From contig JAEZXS010000217.1 in NCBI GenBank assembly GCA_023442755.1, positions 1 through 24,229 on the forward strand: a stretch of 24,229 nt of DNA, written 5' to 3'. A model generated the notes under the pieces. That model was not told the origin of the DNA, did no database searches, and was given only the letters and a program-made list of their open reading frames with translations. This document shows positions 16,427 through 23,992 of this stretch, piece by piece (the first letter of the stretch is position 1; every line of letters starts with the position of its first letter). The position numbers and the translations under genes were made by a program. Source of the DNA: Pseudomonadota bacterium. GTDB lineage: Bacteria; Desulfobacterota; Syntrophobacteria; Syntrophobacterales; Syntrophobacteraceae.

Positions 16427-16830
16427 CTAAAAAGAAGCCGTCTATTATAGTAGATGACACTCGATGGGTCGGGGAAATCGGCAGACATATGCCCCTGCAC
16501 GTACCGCGAAACTCCATTGTTATTGCGCACCAACTCCACTGAGGCAATGCCATGCTTCCAGCGGTCTTCCCATGTCTGCTGAAAATCTACTCTTTTTGGT
16601 GACTGATCCGAAGCTGGCTGTAGCATTAACAGGTGCAAATGGGTTTGAGTATGGTTGCTGCTGATTACCCCGATTACACCAAAGTGAATTCTATCTTCCT
16701 TGTAAATTGTTCTGATCCATTTTCTGAACTCCTTCTCACAATACCCATGATCATGTCTTCCCTTCATGGTCAAAGTAGCGAAATAGTCCTATCCCCATTC
16801 ATTCAAAAAGTTTATCCAGCCATAGTCCAT
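16405..16830 (-). pseudogene. HUH-type rolling-circle replication initiator, one in-frame TAG
   Basis: Starting at the ATG at 16830, with GGAG eight bases upstream, the frame reads MDYGWINFLNEWG, then TAG (16791-16789), then DYFATLTMKGRHDHGY and on to a TGA at 16405. Motifs of single-strand initiators are visible: the opening FATLT (motif I), the HUH motif THLHLLML (H64, H66), and VSRYVQGHM with candidate nucleophile Y110. The full reading is 141 residues counting the TAG position, short for a Rep. The stop sits just before motif I, where Trp would fit (TGG to TAG). Translation could also restart at the TTG at 16773, which would lose part of motif I. A replication initiator fits an element that circularises after excision. 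Confidence 0.65.
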
Positions 16831-16870
16831 TGTTATCTCCTCTAAGTAAGTGCTTAAAATGATGTATAAT

Positions 16871-17035
16871 TCACAATATTCTTCTCTGTTTCAGAATTAA
16901 AGCACAGATATGACCAGCCTGTTCAACAGGTTTTTCAAAGAACCGATTCGACAGGAGAGTTGGACACACATCATAAAGCATCCTGTCCATGCCCTAGCGT
17001 ATTGTCCTTGTGCATTCAACGAAATCAATTAACAT
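16871..17035 (-). pseudogene. Unknown small frame with one in-frame TAG
   Basis: From ATG 17035 the frame reads MLIDFVECTRTIR, TAG (16996-16994), then GMDRMLYDVCPTLLSNRFFE, KPVEQAGHICALILKQRRIL and TGA at 16871. The upstream site is weak. A near-perfect ribosome-binding sequence (AAAGGAGG) lies in the end of the previous gene, followed at ideal spacing by an ATA in this same frame, possibly a mutated ATG that would add seven residues. The family is not recognised. It lies between the small regulator-like gene and the replication initiator in the same direction. It could begin at the internal ATG (MDRMLY) after the TAG. Confidence 0.35.
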
Positions 17036-17052
17036 GTGTATCCGACCAGCGT

Positions 17053-17280
17053 TTATTTAGTTTTCCTCCTTTCGATGAATAGATAGAAAAGTTCAGTCAT
17101 AGCACCTTCAATATGTAACGGGATGGGCGAATCGACTCCGCAAAGCCAGCGGGATATTTTCGATTCTGACGCAACGATATCATACTCGGATTCCAGAAGC
17201 CGTTTCACACGCTACAGAGTGAGTCCCGCCTGAATGCGAGTATCATAGAGTGGGTGCTTGGATACCTCAATCTCCATCAT
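17053..17280 (-). pseudogene. Small regulator-like gene with one in-frame TAG
   Basis: A strong ribosome-binding site (AGGAG) precedes the ATG at 17280. The frame reads MMEIEVSKHPLYDTRIQAGL and TL, then TAG (17214-17212), then RVKRLLESEYDIVASESKIS, RWLCGVDSPIPLH and on to TAA at 17053: 75 residues counting the TAG. The middle (LTL-x-RVKRLLE...ESKISRWL) looks like a helix-turn-helix, so a DNA-binding regulator is likely. Gln would suit the TAG position (CAG to TAG). A TATACT sequence at 17304-17299 could be its -10 element. It is the first gene after the integrase, a usual place for element regulators or excisionase-like genes. Confidence 0.45.
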
Positions 17281-17443
17281 TTTTTCTCCTTTCTAGCTAG
17301 TATATTTTATTTTCTTCTTGTTGTTCCTCATACAAGAATTATTTACCGAAAAACTGATGATCGACAGTCTGGCATCAGAATTGATTTCATTGAATTCTTC
17401 CGTTACAGGAAACGATCTGGTCCGATTCAGCCGTAATCGATGT

Positions 17444-19147
17444 TTACACTGAAGCTGGACTGGACCTTTCGGGGCGGGCAAATCTGGAATTCTTAAGATG
17501 GGCAAGATCAAGCTCGATATCCTTCTTGTAATCGATTCGCATGATCCTCTCGTACAAGGTAGATGCCCAAACTTCGCCGTAATTCAACGTCATCAACTTT
17601 TGATCCGAGTGACCAAGCAGGGGTGCGATGTCATAAGCGTTCAGTTTAGCGACATTTTCCAGATACGTTCGGAACCAATGTCTGAAGGAGTGAAATTTCT
17701 TTCCGTTTTCCTTCACTCCAATTTGTTTGGTCCATCCACCAAACCACTTACTCGATTGCCCCCTGTATCCTTTTGCTTTCCACTTCTTCAAACAGAAAAA
17801 AATCCTCTGCTGATTCAGTGCCTTAACTTCATCGACATACCTGACAAAACCTAAATCATTAAGAATGAAATCGTGCAGCGGAATAAATCGCTTGCTTGTT
17901 TCAGTTTTTACTGTCTTTGCAGCATCATCGGGGTCATCTTCAATGGTTATTCCCCATACTCCATGCTTCAATACTATATCTTCAACGTAGAGTTGTGCTA
18001 TTTCCTTGTGTCTGGCACCAGTGAACAAACCTAATATGGGAATCCAAAACTGATATGGTTCTTCAAAAAGATCATCCAAATATTCTTTGGAATAAAACAT
18101 TCTATGCAAATCCTCAACGCTCCACGAACTCCCCTTTTTCTTTGGTTTTGCGCCAGCCATTCCCTTTACCACTGGGTTTATTTTTAATTGACCTTTTTGG
18201 ATGCAGAATTGAAAGAAGGACGATAACATAAAAGTGACTGTCCTAACCCTGCTTTGCCCCAGTGTTGTTTCATGCTTCATGTCCTTAAGTTTGAGCGGAC
18301 TAATGTCTCTGAATTCCTTCTTTTTTGTAAAATTTTGCGGCATTGCTCTCAATACATCAATAAAATCAGAGATATCTGAAGTTTCGATTTTCGACACTGG
18401 AATATCACCAAGTATTTGAGTTAAAACTTTTCCTATCATGACTTTACAGTCAATGCGGTATGACTCACTCTTTCTGTCGCGCTCTAATTGATCAAGGAAA
18501 AGTGGAAGCATCTCTGAAATTATTCGAGAGTCTGGCTTTGTCTTCTTCTCTGCTTCGGGGATGGCACTTTCTTCCGCCAGTGATTTCAGAACCGTGCTCT
18601 CATACACGTGATCATGCAATGTCCGTTTGACCAAAATCTCGTGCCAGATAATGTCGTTTTTAAGGTATTCCCTGCACGCCATATTGAATGTTAAAGAGTC
18701 TTCGGTGATCCGCATGCCTTCGGACTCGATGAGGTGAAGAACTGGCTCTCGTACCTCCGAAAAATCGTTCTCATCCAGTTGTCTCTTGAAACGGTCAATT
18801 TCTCCTTTGACGTGCTCAAGATATGGTCCGACATCTACGGGGCGGGCAGCGTCCATGACTGAGCAGATTTCAAGCCAATCACGCAATTGCCGCCTCAATA
18901 CTCTCTTTATACCCTCAATCCCCATTTCATTCCCTTGTCTCATGGACTGAAAGATGGGTAGGACACAAGAGTAAAGCTTGATGGCTCTCTGTCGCGCTTC
19001 CTTCGCTCTTCCAGTCATGACCGAAATCTTGATCTGTTCGTGACCTAAGATTTTAACCAGATCGGCAGGGACACGCAAACGGAAATAGTAGCCGTAGCGA
19101 GTGTGGAGTAAGTAGGAGGGATTCTTCGATTTGCTGGAAGTTTTCAT
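17444..19147 (-). CDS. Large tyrosine integrase of the tRNA-Leu element
   Basis: 567 residues from the ATG at 19147, which has GGAGGG upstream; an in-frame GTG-type start at 19183 would run through the inverted repeat. The N-terminus (SYLLHTRYGYYFRLRVPADL...) matches the arm-binding DUF6538-like region of large phage/island integrases. The catalytic domain shows Arg in LFTGARHKEIAQLY, HSFRHWFRTY, LLGHSDQKLMTLNY and nucleophile Tyr near 523. It is intact with no lesions, unlike several neighbours. It lies 90 bases from the tRNA-Leu 3' end and is transcribed away from it, the standard arrangement. It should recombine the 17-bp att repeat. Confidence 0.93.
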   Translation of the reverse strand: MKTSSKSKNPSYLLHTRYGYYFRLRVPADLVKILGHEQIKISVMTGRAKEARQRAIKLYSCVLPIFQSMRQGNEMGIEGIKRVLRRQLRDWLEICSVMDAARPVDVGPYLEHVKGEIDRFKRQLDENDFSEVREPVLHLIESEGMRITEDSLTFNMACREYLKNDIIWHEILVKRTLHDHVYESTVLKSLAEESAIPEAEKKTKPDSRIISEMLPLFLDQLERDRKSESYRIDCKVMIGKVLTQILGDIPVSKIETSDISDFIDVLRAMPQNFTKKKEFRDISPLKLKDMKHETTLGQSRVRTVTFMLSSFFQFCIQKGQLKINPVVKGMAGAKPKKKGSSWSVEDLHRMFYSKEYLDDLFEEPYQFWIPILGLFTGARHKEIAQLYVEDIVLKHGVWGITIEDDPDDAAKTVKTETSKRFIPLHDFILNDLGFVRYVDEVKALNQQRIFFCLKKWKAKGYRGQSSKWFGGWTKQIGVKENGKKFHSFRHWFRTYLENVAKLNAYDIAPLLGHSDQKLMTLNYGEVWASTLYERIMRIDYKKDIELDLAHLKNSRFARPERSSPASV

Positions 19148-19162
19148 CGGTGTCCCTCCGCT

Positions 19163-19181
19163 GTGTACCTCACTGGTACAC
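19163..19181. promoter_or_regulatory. Perfect inverted repeat in front of the integrase gene
   Basis: GTGTACC and GGTACAC are perfect 7-base arms around TCACT, four bases from the GGAGGG site of the integrase. Its left half contains the 11-mer GTGTACCTCAC that is also repeated at the opposite end of the element. It is a candidate integrase/excisionase arm site or operator. Confidence 0.55.
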
Positions 19182-19237
19182 AAACAGAGGAACCGATGGT
19201 AAGATATGTGGAATCGTTACGATTTGCTTTACGGGGT

Positions 19238-19321
19238 TGCCGAAGCGGGGACTCGAACCCCGACAGGAATACTCCCACTAGACCCTGAACCTAGCGCGTC
19301 TACCAGTTCCGCCACTTCGGC
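19238..19321 (-). tRNA. tRNA-Leu (anticodon CAG)
   Basis: The minus strand gives GCCGAAGTGGCGGAACTGGT at the 5' end, a CTAGG/TCTAG anticodon stem with loop TTCAGGG (anticodon CAG), a long variable arm, TTCGAGT in the T-loop and the acceptor 3' strand CTTCGGC plus discriminator A. The 84-base length without CCA fits class II tRNA-Leu, and CCA is not encoded. The 3' end (19238-19254) is the att repeat of the element. The tRNA sequence is complete, so integration leaves it functional. Confidence 0.96.
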
Positions 19322-19420
19322 AAATAAGGCGTTGAAAAACAAACTCAGATAACGTATTCTAAAAGTCTTTGCCTGTCAAGGCGTTTCTACTATTTTTCGA
19401 AAAAGGGTGTTCCGCGGTTT

Positions 19421-20353
19421 ATGGAGATCTATCAAGGAATCGAGCAAGTCAGGCATCGCTTGAAAAGTCCGGCCATCACCATCGGGAACTTCGACGGTGT
19501 CCATACGGGCCATCAGGCGCTTTTCCGAAAAGTCAAAGAGTGGGCCCAAAAACTCGACGGCCAGTCCGTCGTCATGACCTTTCATCCGCACCCGCTCGAG
19601 GTGCTCTTCCCCGGTAAACCCCTCTCCTTCATCACTTCCCACGAACAGAAGCTGGACCTTATAGCAGATTTCGGCATCGATGCAACAATTGTCGTGCCGT
19701 TCAGCAAAGATTTTTCGCAAATATCGGCCCGTGAGTTCGTGGAAGACCTGCTCGTCGGAAACATCGGCGTCAAGGCGGTCGTGGTCGGCTACGACTACCG
19801 CTTCGGAAAAAACCGCGAAGGCGACATATCCTTTCTCAGGCAACAGGGCGAGGAACACGACTTCCAGGTCGATACGGTCCCGGGCATCCGCATGGACGAT
19901 ATGGTGGTGAGCAGTACCGCAATCCGGAAGATGATCGTCGAGGGAAACATCAGCAAGGCAAACCAGCTGCTCGGGCGCCTTTTCGAGGTGAGCGGGACCA
20001 TCATCCCCGGCCGCAAGCGCGGCGCGGGGCTCGGATTTCCAACAGCCAACATCCGCATGCCGGCCCAGACGCCTCCGCGAACCGGCGTCTACGTGGTCGA
20101 AGCCGAAATCGACGGGAATACATACGGCGGCGCAGCCAACCTCGGATATAATCCCACGTTCGGCGATGTCGACCTCTCCCTCGAAGTCCATCTCTTCGAC
20201 TTCAACCAGGATGTCTACGGCAAGCCCATTTCCGTGAGGTTCATCGACCGCCTGCGCGACGAGAAGCGCTTCTCGGGGCCGCAGGACCTCATCGACCAGA
20301 TCAGGAAAGACGTGGAAACAGCCCGGAAGATCTATTCGGAGAGGATTGCGTAA
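19421..20353 (+). CDS. ribF: Bifunctional riboflavin kinase / FAD synthetase RibF
   Basis: 310 residues, the normal length. The N-terminal adenylyltransferase domain has TIGNFDGVHTGHQALF, FHPHPLEVL, YDYRFGKNREGD and SSTAIR. The C-terminal kinase domain has GRKRGAGLGFPTANI, TGVYVVEA, ANLGYNPTF and a final RFIDRLRDEKRFSG. The enzyme phosphorylates riboflavin to FMN and adenylates FMN to FAD in the cytoplasm. The ATG at 19421 has a GGG-containing stretch upstream. The gene is alone, divergent from the tRNA-Leu gene, and ends at a long palindromic terminator. Base composition returns to the GC-rich core type. Confidence 0.95.
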   Translation: MEIYQGIEQVRHRLKSPAITIGNFDGVHTGHQALFRKVKEWAQKLDGQSVVMTFHPHPLEVLFPGKPLSFITSHEQKLDLIADFGIDATIVVPFSKDFSQISAREFVEDLLVGNIGVKAVVVGYDYRFGKNREGDISFLRQQGEEHDFQVDTVPGIRMDDMVVSSTAIRKMIVEGNISKANQLLGRLFEVSGTIIPGRKRGAGLGFPTANIRMPAQTPPRTGVYVVEAEIDGNTYGGAANLGYNPTFGDVDLSLEVHLFDFNQDVYGKPISVRFIDRLRDEKRFSGPQDLIDQIRKDVETARKIYSERIA

Positions 20354-20370
20354 TACCCGAGCCGATCAAA

Positions 20371-20423
20371 CTTCGAAATGCATAAAGCCCCGGCGAAAAG
20401 CCGGGGCTTTATGCATTTCGAAG
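20371..20423. terminator. Long perfect palindrome, bidirectional-looking terminator after ribF
   Basis: Two perfectly complementary 24-base arms (20371-20394 and 20400-20423) flank the loop GAAAA. The inner stem GCCCCGGC/GCCGGGGC is followed by TTT on the right arm, as in a rho-independent terminator, and the outer part contains ATGCAT. It begins 17 bases after the ribF stop. The stem is longer than needed for termination. Confidence 0.8.
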
Positions 20424-20749
20424 GCAGAACAAGGCAGAACAAGGAACATCGCGGCTGAAAAGCCGGTCAGATTGATGACAAACTCTAAAATCATCGTGAT
20501 CGTCATTCCGGCGGAAGCCGGAATCCAGCAGCGCCGCCGGCCTTCGACCCGTTTGAACGAAGACTCTGACTTTGGAGTCAGATAAGAGTGTTTTCAAGCA
20601 TTTCTGGGCCCCGACGCCTGCCCCGGACCCGATCCGGGGTTCGTCGGGTGACGGATTGGGGGCTTTTTCAACAGTCTGAGCGGCTGAAAGCCGCTTCCAC
20701 GGGAAGGAGAACTCAAAACCGGGTTGTTCACCCATTCCCTTAACGGCCG
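20424..20749. repeat. Repeat-rich spacer between ribF and ddl
   Basis: No gene is supported. AAGGCAGAAC is repeated in tandem at the beginning of this spacer. A REP-type palindrome lies at 20501-20528 (ATTCCGGC-GGAA-GCCGGAAT). CTGACT/AGTCAG forms a hairpin near 20568. A nested cruciform spans 20610-20648 (CCCGACG/CGTCGGG outside CCCCGGA/TCCGGGG). GCGGCT-GAA-AGCCGC at 20680-20694 lies downstream of ddl and could terminate it. Confidence 0.6.
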
Positions 20750-21685
20750 CTACTTCTCCAATGCCAGTTCGATAAGCCGGTCCATCAGTTCCGAAAAACC
20801 AATCCCAGCCTTTGCGGCAGCCTGCGGGAAAAGGCTCGTCTGCGTCATTCCGGGAATGGTATTGGTCTCCAGCACCCAGATATCCTGACCCGAAAGTATC
20901 ATGTCGCTGCGGCTGTATCCCCTGCACAGAAGAGCGCTGTGGGCGCGTTTGCTCAAGTCCTGGCACCCCGCGGTCAGATCCGCGGAAATGCGCGCGGGGC
21001 AGATTTCACTCGATGCGCCCGGAGTATATTTCGCGGCATAGTCGAAGTATTCGTAGGCTTCACCCGGAACGATCTCGATGAGCGGCAGGGCAACGAGTTC
21101 GTCGTTTCCGAGCACGCTTCCCGTGATCTCCTTTCCCGGGATATATTTTTCGATCAGGCACCGCCTGTCGAACTGCCAGGCCTTGTCGAAGGCATCCTTC
21201 AACTTTTCGGGGTCCTTCACGATCGTCAGGCCGATACTCGACCCTTCGTGTTCCGGTTTTATGACCACCGGAAATCCAAGCCGGGAGGCAATTTCGGATG
21301 CGCCGATCGGGTGGAGCCTGTCCCCCACCAGGTAGGGGGGTGTCGGAATTCCCGCCTGGGTGTAGAGCTGTTTGCTGAGGATCTTGTTCATCGCGATGGC
21401 GCTGCCCAGGACACCGCTTCCCTGGTAGGGTATTCCCAGCGATTCGAGCATCCCCTGTATCGTCCCGTCCTCCCCCAGCCTTCCGTGCAGGATGATCAGC
21501 GCAACGTCGATCTTTTCCGCATCCCGCGCGAGAGCAGGCAGTTCCGAGGCCGGATCATACCGGATCACATCGTATCGCGACTTGTCCAGAGACTGGTAAA
21601 CCTGATCACCGCTTTTCAGGGAAACCTCGCGTTCAGCGGACTTCCCTCCCGCAAGCAACGCAACGGTCATTTTTTTTTGCTGCAT
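20750..21685 (-). CDS. ddl: D-alanine--D-alanine ligase
   Basis: 311 residues of the ATP-grasp fold. It begins MTVALLAGGKSAEREVSLKS, with the family's GG-S-EREVS motif, followed by LHGRLGEDGTIQG, GSGVLGSAIAMNK, VIKPEHEGSSIGL and the C-terminal LETNTIPGMTQTSLFPQAA, which carries the magnesium and phosphate-binding residues. It joins two D-Ala for peptidoglycan precursors in the cytoplasm. The start at 21685 has GGAGG three bases upstream; the ATG at 21670 is the alternative and fits family N-termini better. Its start lies inside the 3' end of the HD-protein gene, so the two are probably coupled. Confidence 0.94.
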   Translation of the reverse strand: MQQKKMTVALLAGGKSAEREVSLKSGDQVYQSLDKSRYDVIRYDPASELPALARDAEKIDVALIILHGRLGEDGTIQGMLESLGIPYQGSGVLGSAIAMNKILSKQLYTQAGIPTPPYLVGDRLHPIGASEIASRLGFPVVIKPEHEGSSIGLTIVKDPEKLKDAFDKAWQFDRRCLIEKYIPGKEITGSVLGNDELVALPLIEIVPGEAYEYFDYAAKYTPGASSEICPARISADLTAGCQDLSKRAHSALLCRGYSRSDMILSGQDIWVLETNTIPGMTQTSLFPQAAAKAGIGFSELMDRLIELALEK

Positions 21686-22262
21686 AGTCCTCCGTTTCGG
21701 GCCCCGCGAGATGAGCGATCGTCAAGCCCATCACTTCGGCCCCCATGGGCTCTATATTGAGGTGAGAGAATATCTTCGCTTCGAGTTGAATGTAGAGTTG
21801 CAGTTTTTCCAGCAGCATCAGCCGGTGGCTCTCGGTTTTCGAATAGCGCGCAATCAGGTCGTGATAGCGCTCTTCGACCGAGACGACCGTATCGTGTTTC
21901 ACCCTCTTGTCGGAATAGTTCACGAGGAGCGATTCGGTGATGGGACCGGCTATCAGCGGCGCTTCGAGATAGATGTGCTCGCCGACAATGCGCGAAACAG
22001 CGGGATCGACCCGTTCTGAAAGCATCTTCGCTCCGAGCAGGGCGTGGTTTTCTCCCGTCCTGATGCCCTGCATCTTTCCTATGTCGTGAAGGAGCGCGCC
22101 GGCCTCCACCACGGCCAGATCGAGTCTGAGCGAGTTCCGGTTCAACTGCAGGCCAAGGAAGAGCGCCACCTCCGTTACAAGGAGGCTGTGTCTCCTGATG
22201 TTGAGAGGCATCTGAACCTTATCGAGTAATTCCAGGCATTGCCTGCGCGACAGTATCGACAT
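21633..22262 (-). CDS. HDIG-domain metal-dependent phosphohydrolase
   Basis: 209 residues. The HD-superfamily motif appears as AGALLHDIGKM, preceded by a conserved His (RRHSLLV) and followed by ENHALLGAKML and EHIYLE, giving the usual H...HD...H...H/D metal-binding set. Related proteins hydrolyse nucleotides or cyclic dinucleotides or process tRNA ends; the substrate here is unknown. A C-terminal CVACG is unusual and could bind metal. The 3' end overlaps the ddl start by about 50 bases. Confidence 0.85.
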   Translation of the reverse strand: MSILSRRQCLELLDKVQMPLNIRRHSLLVTEVALFLGLQLNRNSLRLDLAVVEAGALLHDIGKMQGIRTGENHALLGAKMLSERVDPAVSRIVGEHIYLEAPLIAGPITESLLVNYSDKRVKHDTVVSVEERYHDLIARYSKTESHRLMLLEKLQLYIQLEAKIFSHLNIEPMGAEVMGLTIAHLAGPETEDYAAKKNDRCVACGREVR

Positions 22263-22559
22263 CTCTATCTGCTGTTATCCCTTCCACTCCGCGCTTACCG
22301 GGAAACATCCCGAGCGGAAGCAGCCCGGGCTAATGTAAAACGTGCTGCGGGCCGAATATTTCATGAACACCAAACGCCTTTTTCATCGGAGCTGCTGTCG
22401 GCGGAGTGCAACAGGGGACAGAGGCGAAAAGCGATTCGGCGATCCGATCTCTCAGCGGTTGCCTGGATCCGGGATGACGAATGAATCGGGAAGCCGCACA
22501 CACCCGATCCGTTATACAGGAAAAAACGGTCGGAAGAAAAGAGAGGAGTTCCCGGGCGC
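22263..22559. other. Intergenic region between the IscU-like and HD-domain genes
   Basis: I see no gene, RNA or strong terminator here. It should contain the promoter of the leftward HD-ddl pair, but no clear -35/-10 pair stands out. Confidence 0.4.
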
Positions 22560-22985
22560 TCACAGCGTGCGGTAATATTTCGTCCACGGCTGGCGCTCGG
22601 TCTGCTTCAGATCGACCAGGGCCAGGCGCAGGGCCTTAACCGCCAGTTCCGCGCAATGGCGCTCCTTTTTCGGCAGGGTCTCGAGAAAATCCACTACGTT
22701 CTGGACGGTGATTTCCCAGGCATCCTCATGAGGCTTGCCCGTTATCATGCGGATAACGGTATTGGCGCATGCAGCGGTATAGATGCAGCCTTCCGTGTAA
22801 AAGGACGCCGAATGGATATGCCCGTTTCGGGCTGTCAAAAATATCTCGAGGGTATCGCCGCATTCCCGGCCGCACTTCCCATATCCATCGGGATGTTGTA
22901 TCCTTTCAAACTTGTCGTTCGAAAAGGCCATTTCGAGGAAATTGGTCGAATGCTGCCGCCAGAAATCAAGTTGACTTTGATCCAT
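22560..22985 (-). CDS. IscU/NifU-like iron-sulfur cluster scaffold protein
   Basis: 141 residues. The three scaffold cysteines are recognisable: C42 in GRECGDTLEIFL (the C-G-D motif), C67 in FYTEGCIYTAACA (G-C-x4-A) and C111 in RHCAELAVKALR (H-C-x-x-L-A). IscU-type proteins assemble Fe-S clusters on these residues in the cytoplasm. No iscS, hscB or ferredoxin gene is adjacent, so this is an isolated copy. An extra cysteine (C38, KCGREC) lies close to the first. A small perfect hairpin at 23008-23025 (ACGGCTT/AAGCCGT) lies in the leader. Confidence 0.88.
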   Translation of the reverse strand: MDQSQLDFWRQHSTNFLEMAFSNDKFERIQHPDGYGKCGRECGDTLEIFLTARNGHIHSASFYTEGCIYTAACANTVIRMITGKPHEDAWEITVQNVVDFLETLPKKERHCAELAVKALRLALVDLKQTERQPWTKYYRTL

Positions 22986-23144
22986 TCCAGGTCTCCGTCT
23001 GACAAATACGGCTTTTTCAAGCCGTTGCTCTTGGAATCGGTTTTAGAAATGTATCCCAAACGGGACGAATTTTAAACCCCGCGCATAATCTGCGGACATT
23101 TTTTCTGAATTCCCCGTTAGTACTGCAGCTTCCTGGTGAGCGAG

Positions 23145-23918
23145 ATGGCCTTCAAGGATTACTTCACGAAAACAGCGAGTGAATACGGCAAGTTCAGGCC
23201 GCACTACCCGATCGCTCTTTTCGAATGGCTCGCATCGGAATCTCCGGGAACCGGGACTGCATGGGATTGTGCGACGGGAAGCGGACAGGCCGCCGAAGGC
23301 CTTTCATCCTTTTTCCGCTTCGTGGCGGCAATGGACGGCAGCGAAAAGCAGGTCCGCAATGCCGCCCCGAACCCGAAGATTTCCTATATGGCCGGCCTCG
23401 CGGAAGCCGCTCCGCTAAAAAGCGGTTCCATCGACCTGGCAACCGTTGCGCAGGCAGCCCACTGGTTCGACCTGAGAAAGTTTTACGCTGAAGCCCAAAG
23501 GGTCCTGAAACCCGGCGGACTCCTGGCCCTGTGGTGCTACAGCCTGCTGCGCATCGATCCCGGGGTGGATGCGGTCATAGACGCTTTGTATACCGATATC
23601 ACCGGCCCGTACTGGCCAAGAGGCAGGGAGATGGTGGACGGCCGTTACCGTTCCATTCATTTCCCCTTCCAGGAAATCGCCGCCCCGGGTTTCCGCATGG
23701 AAGCGGAGTGGAACCTGGCGCACCTTATGGGCTATCTCGGGACATGGTCATCCGTGGGCAGATTTGCGCGGGAGCGCGGGTTCGATCCGCTCGACCTGGT
23801 CGGCGACGATCTCCAAACGGCTTGGGGCGATCCGGATATCGCCCAAAAGGTGCACTGGTCGATCCACATGCGTGTCGCGAAGATGCAGGAAAAAGGCGCG
23901 AAGGTGGAACGGTCTTGA
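23145..23918 (+). CDS. Class I SAM-dependent methyltransferase
   Basis: 257 residues from the ATG at 23145, preceded by GGTGAG; the in-frame GTG at 23136 is the alternative. The N-terminus FKDYFTKTASEYGKFRPHYP and the motif WDCATGSGQAAEGL (SAM-binding loop) are typical of type 11 methyltransferases of the TMT1/Crg1-like group. VAAMDGSEKQV (acidic residue binding the ribose), GSIDLATVAQAAHWFD and VLKPGGLLALW follow in the expected order. The methyl acceptor is not known. It is transcribed divergently from the IscU-like gene. Confidence 0.9.
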   Translation: MAFKDYFTKTASEYGKFRPHYPIALFEWLASESPGTGTAWDCATGSGQAAEGLSSFFRFVAAMDGSEKQVRNAAPNPKISYMAGLAEAAPLKSGSIDLATVAQAAHWFDLRKFYAEAQRVLKPGGLLALWCYSLLRIDPGVDAVIDALYTDITGPYWPRGREMVDGRYRSIHFPFQEIAAPGFRMEAEWNLAHLMGYLGTWSSVGRFARERGFDPLDLVGDDLQTAWGDPDIAQKVHWSIHMRVAKMQEKGAKVERS

Positions 23919-23932
23919 AGGGGTTTTCCTTT

Positions 23933-23955
23933 GTGGGAGCGGCTTGCCGCCGCGA
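23933..23955. repeat. REP-like palindromic element after the methyltransferase
   Basis: GTGGGAGCGGCTTGCCGCCG resembles widespread REP-type sequences, with complementary GCGGC and GCCGC. It starts 15 bases after the stop codon and may stabilise or terminate the transcript. A second copy is not seen in the window. Confidence 0.45.
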
Positions 23956-23992
23956 TGCTTTGATTCGCAAGTGCGCATAGAGCTTTTCACGT

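Larger units (their letters stand above)
10044..19254. mobile_element. Integrative element of about 9.2 kb at tRNA-Leu(CAG)
   Basis: The interval is bounded by identical 17-bp repeats, one being the tRNA-Leu 3' end. The intact integrase gene lies directly next to the tRNA, as in most tRNA-targeting islands. Every supported gene inside reads leftward. Base composition is visibly more AT-rich than the flanking liv and ribF regions. It encodes an integrase, a HUH replication initiator, small regulator-like genes, a nuclease-helicase, a second tyrosine recombinase, a pentapeptide-repeat membrane protein and several unknowns. No phage structural gene, relaxase of conjugative size or type IV secretion gene is seen, so a mobilizable or satellite-like element is most likely. 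Confidence 0.85.

Noticed and set aside
17293..17511. 72-codon minus-strand frame overlapping the integrase 3' end
   Set aside because: Half of it overlaps the integrase in another frame, and no start or ribosome-binding site supports the rest.
20939..21760. 273-codon plus-strand frame opposite ddl
   Set aside because: It is antisense to ddl and the HD gene, with low-complexity, Arg/Gly-rich translation.
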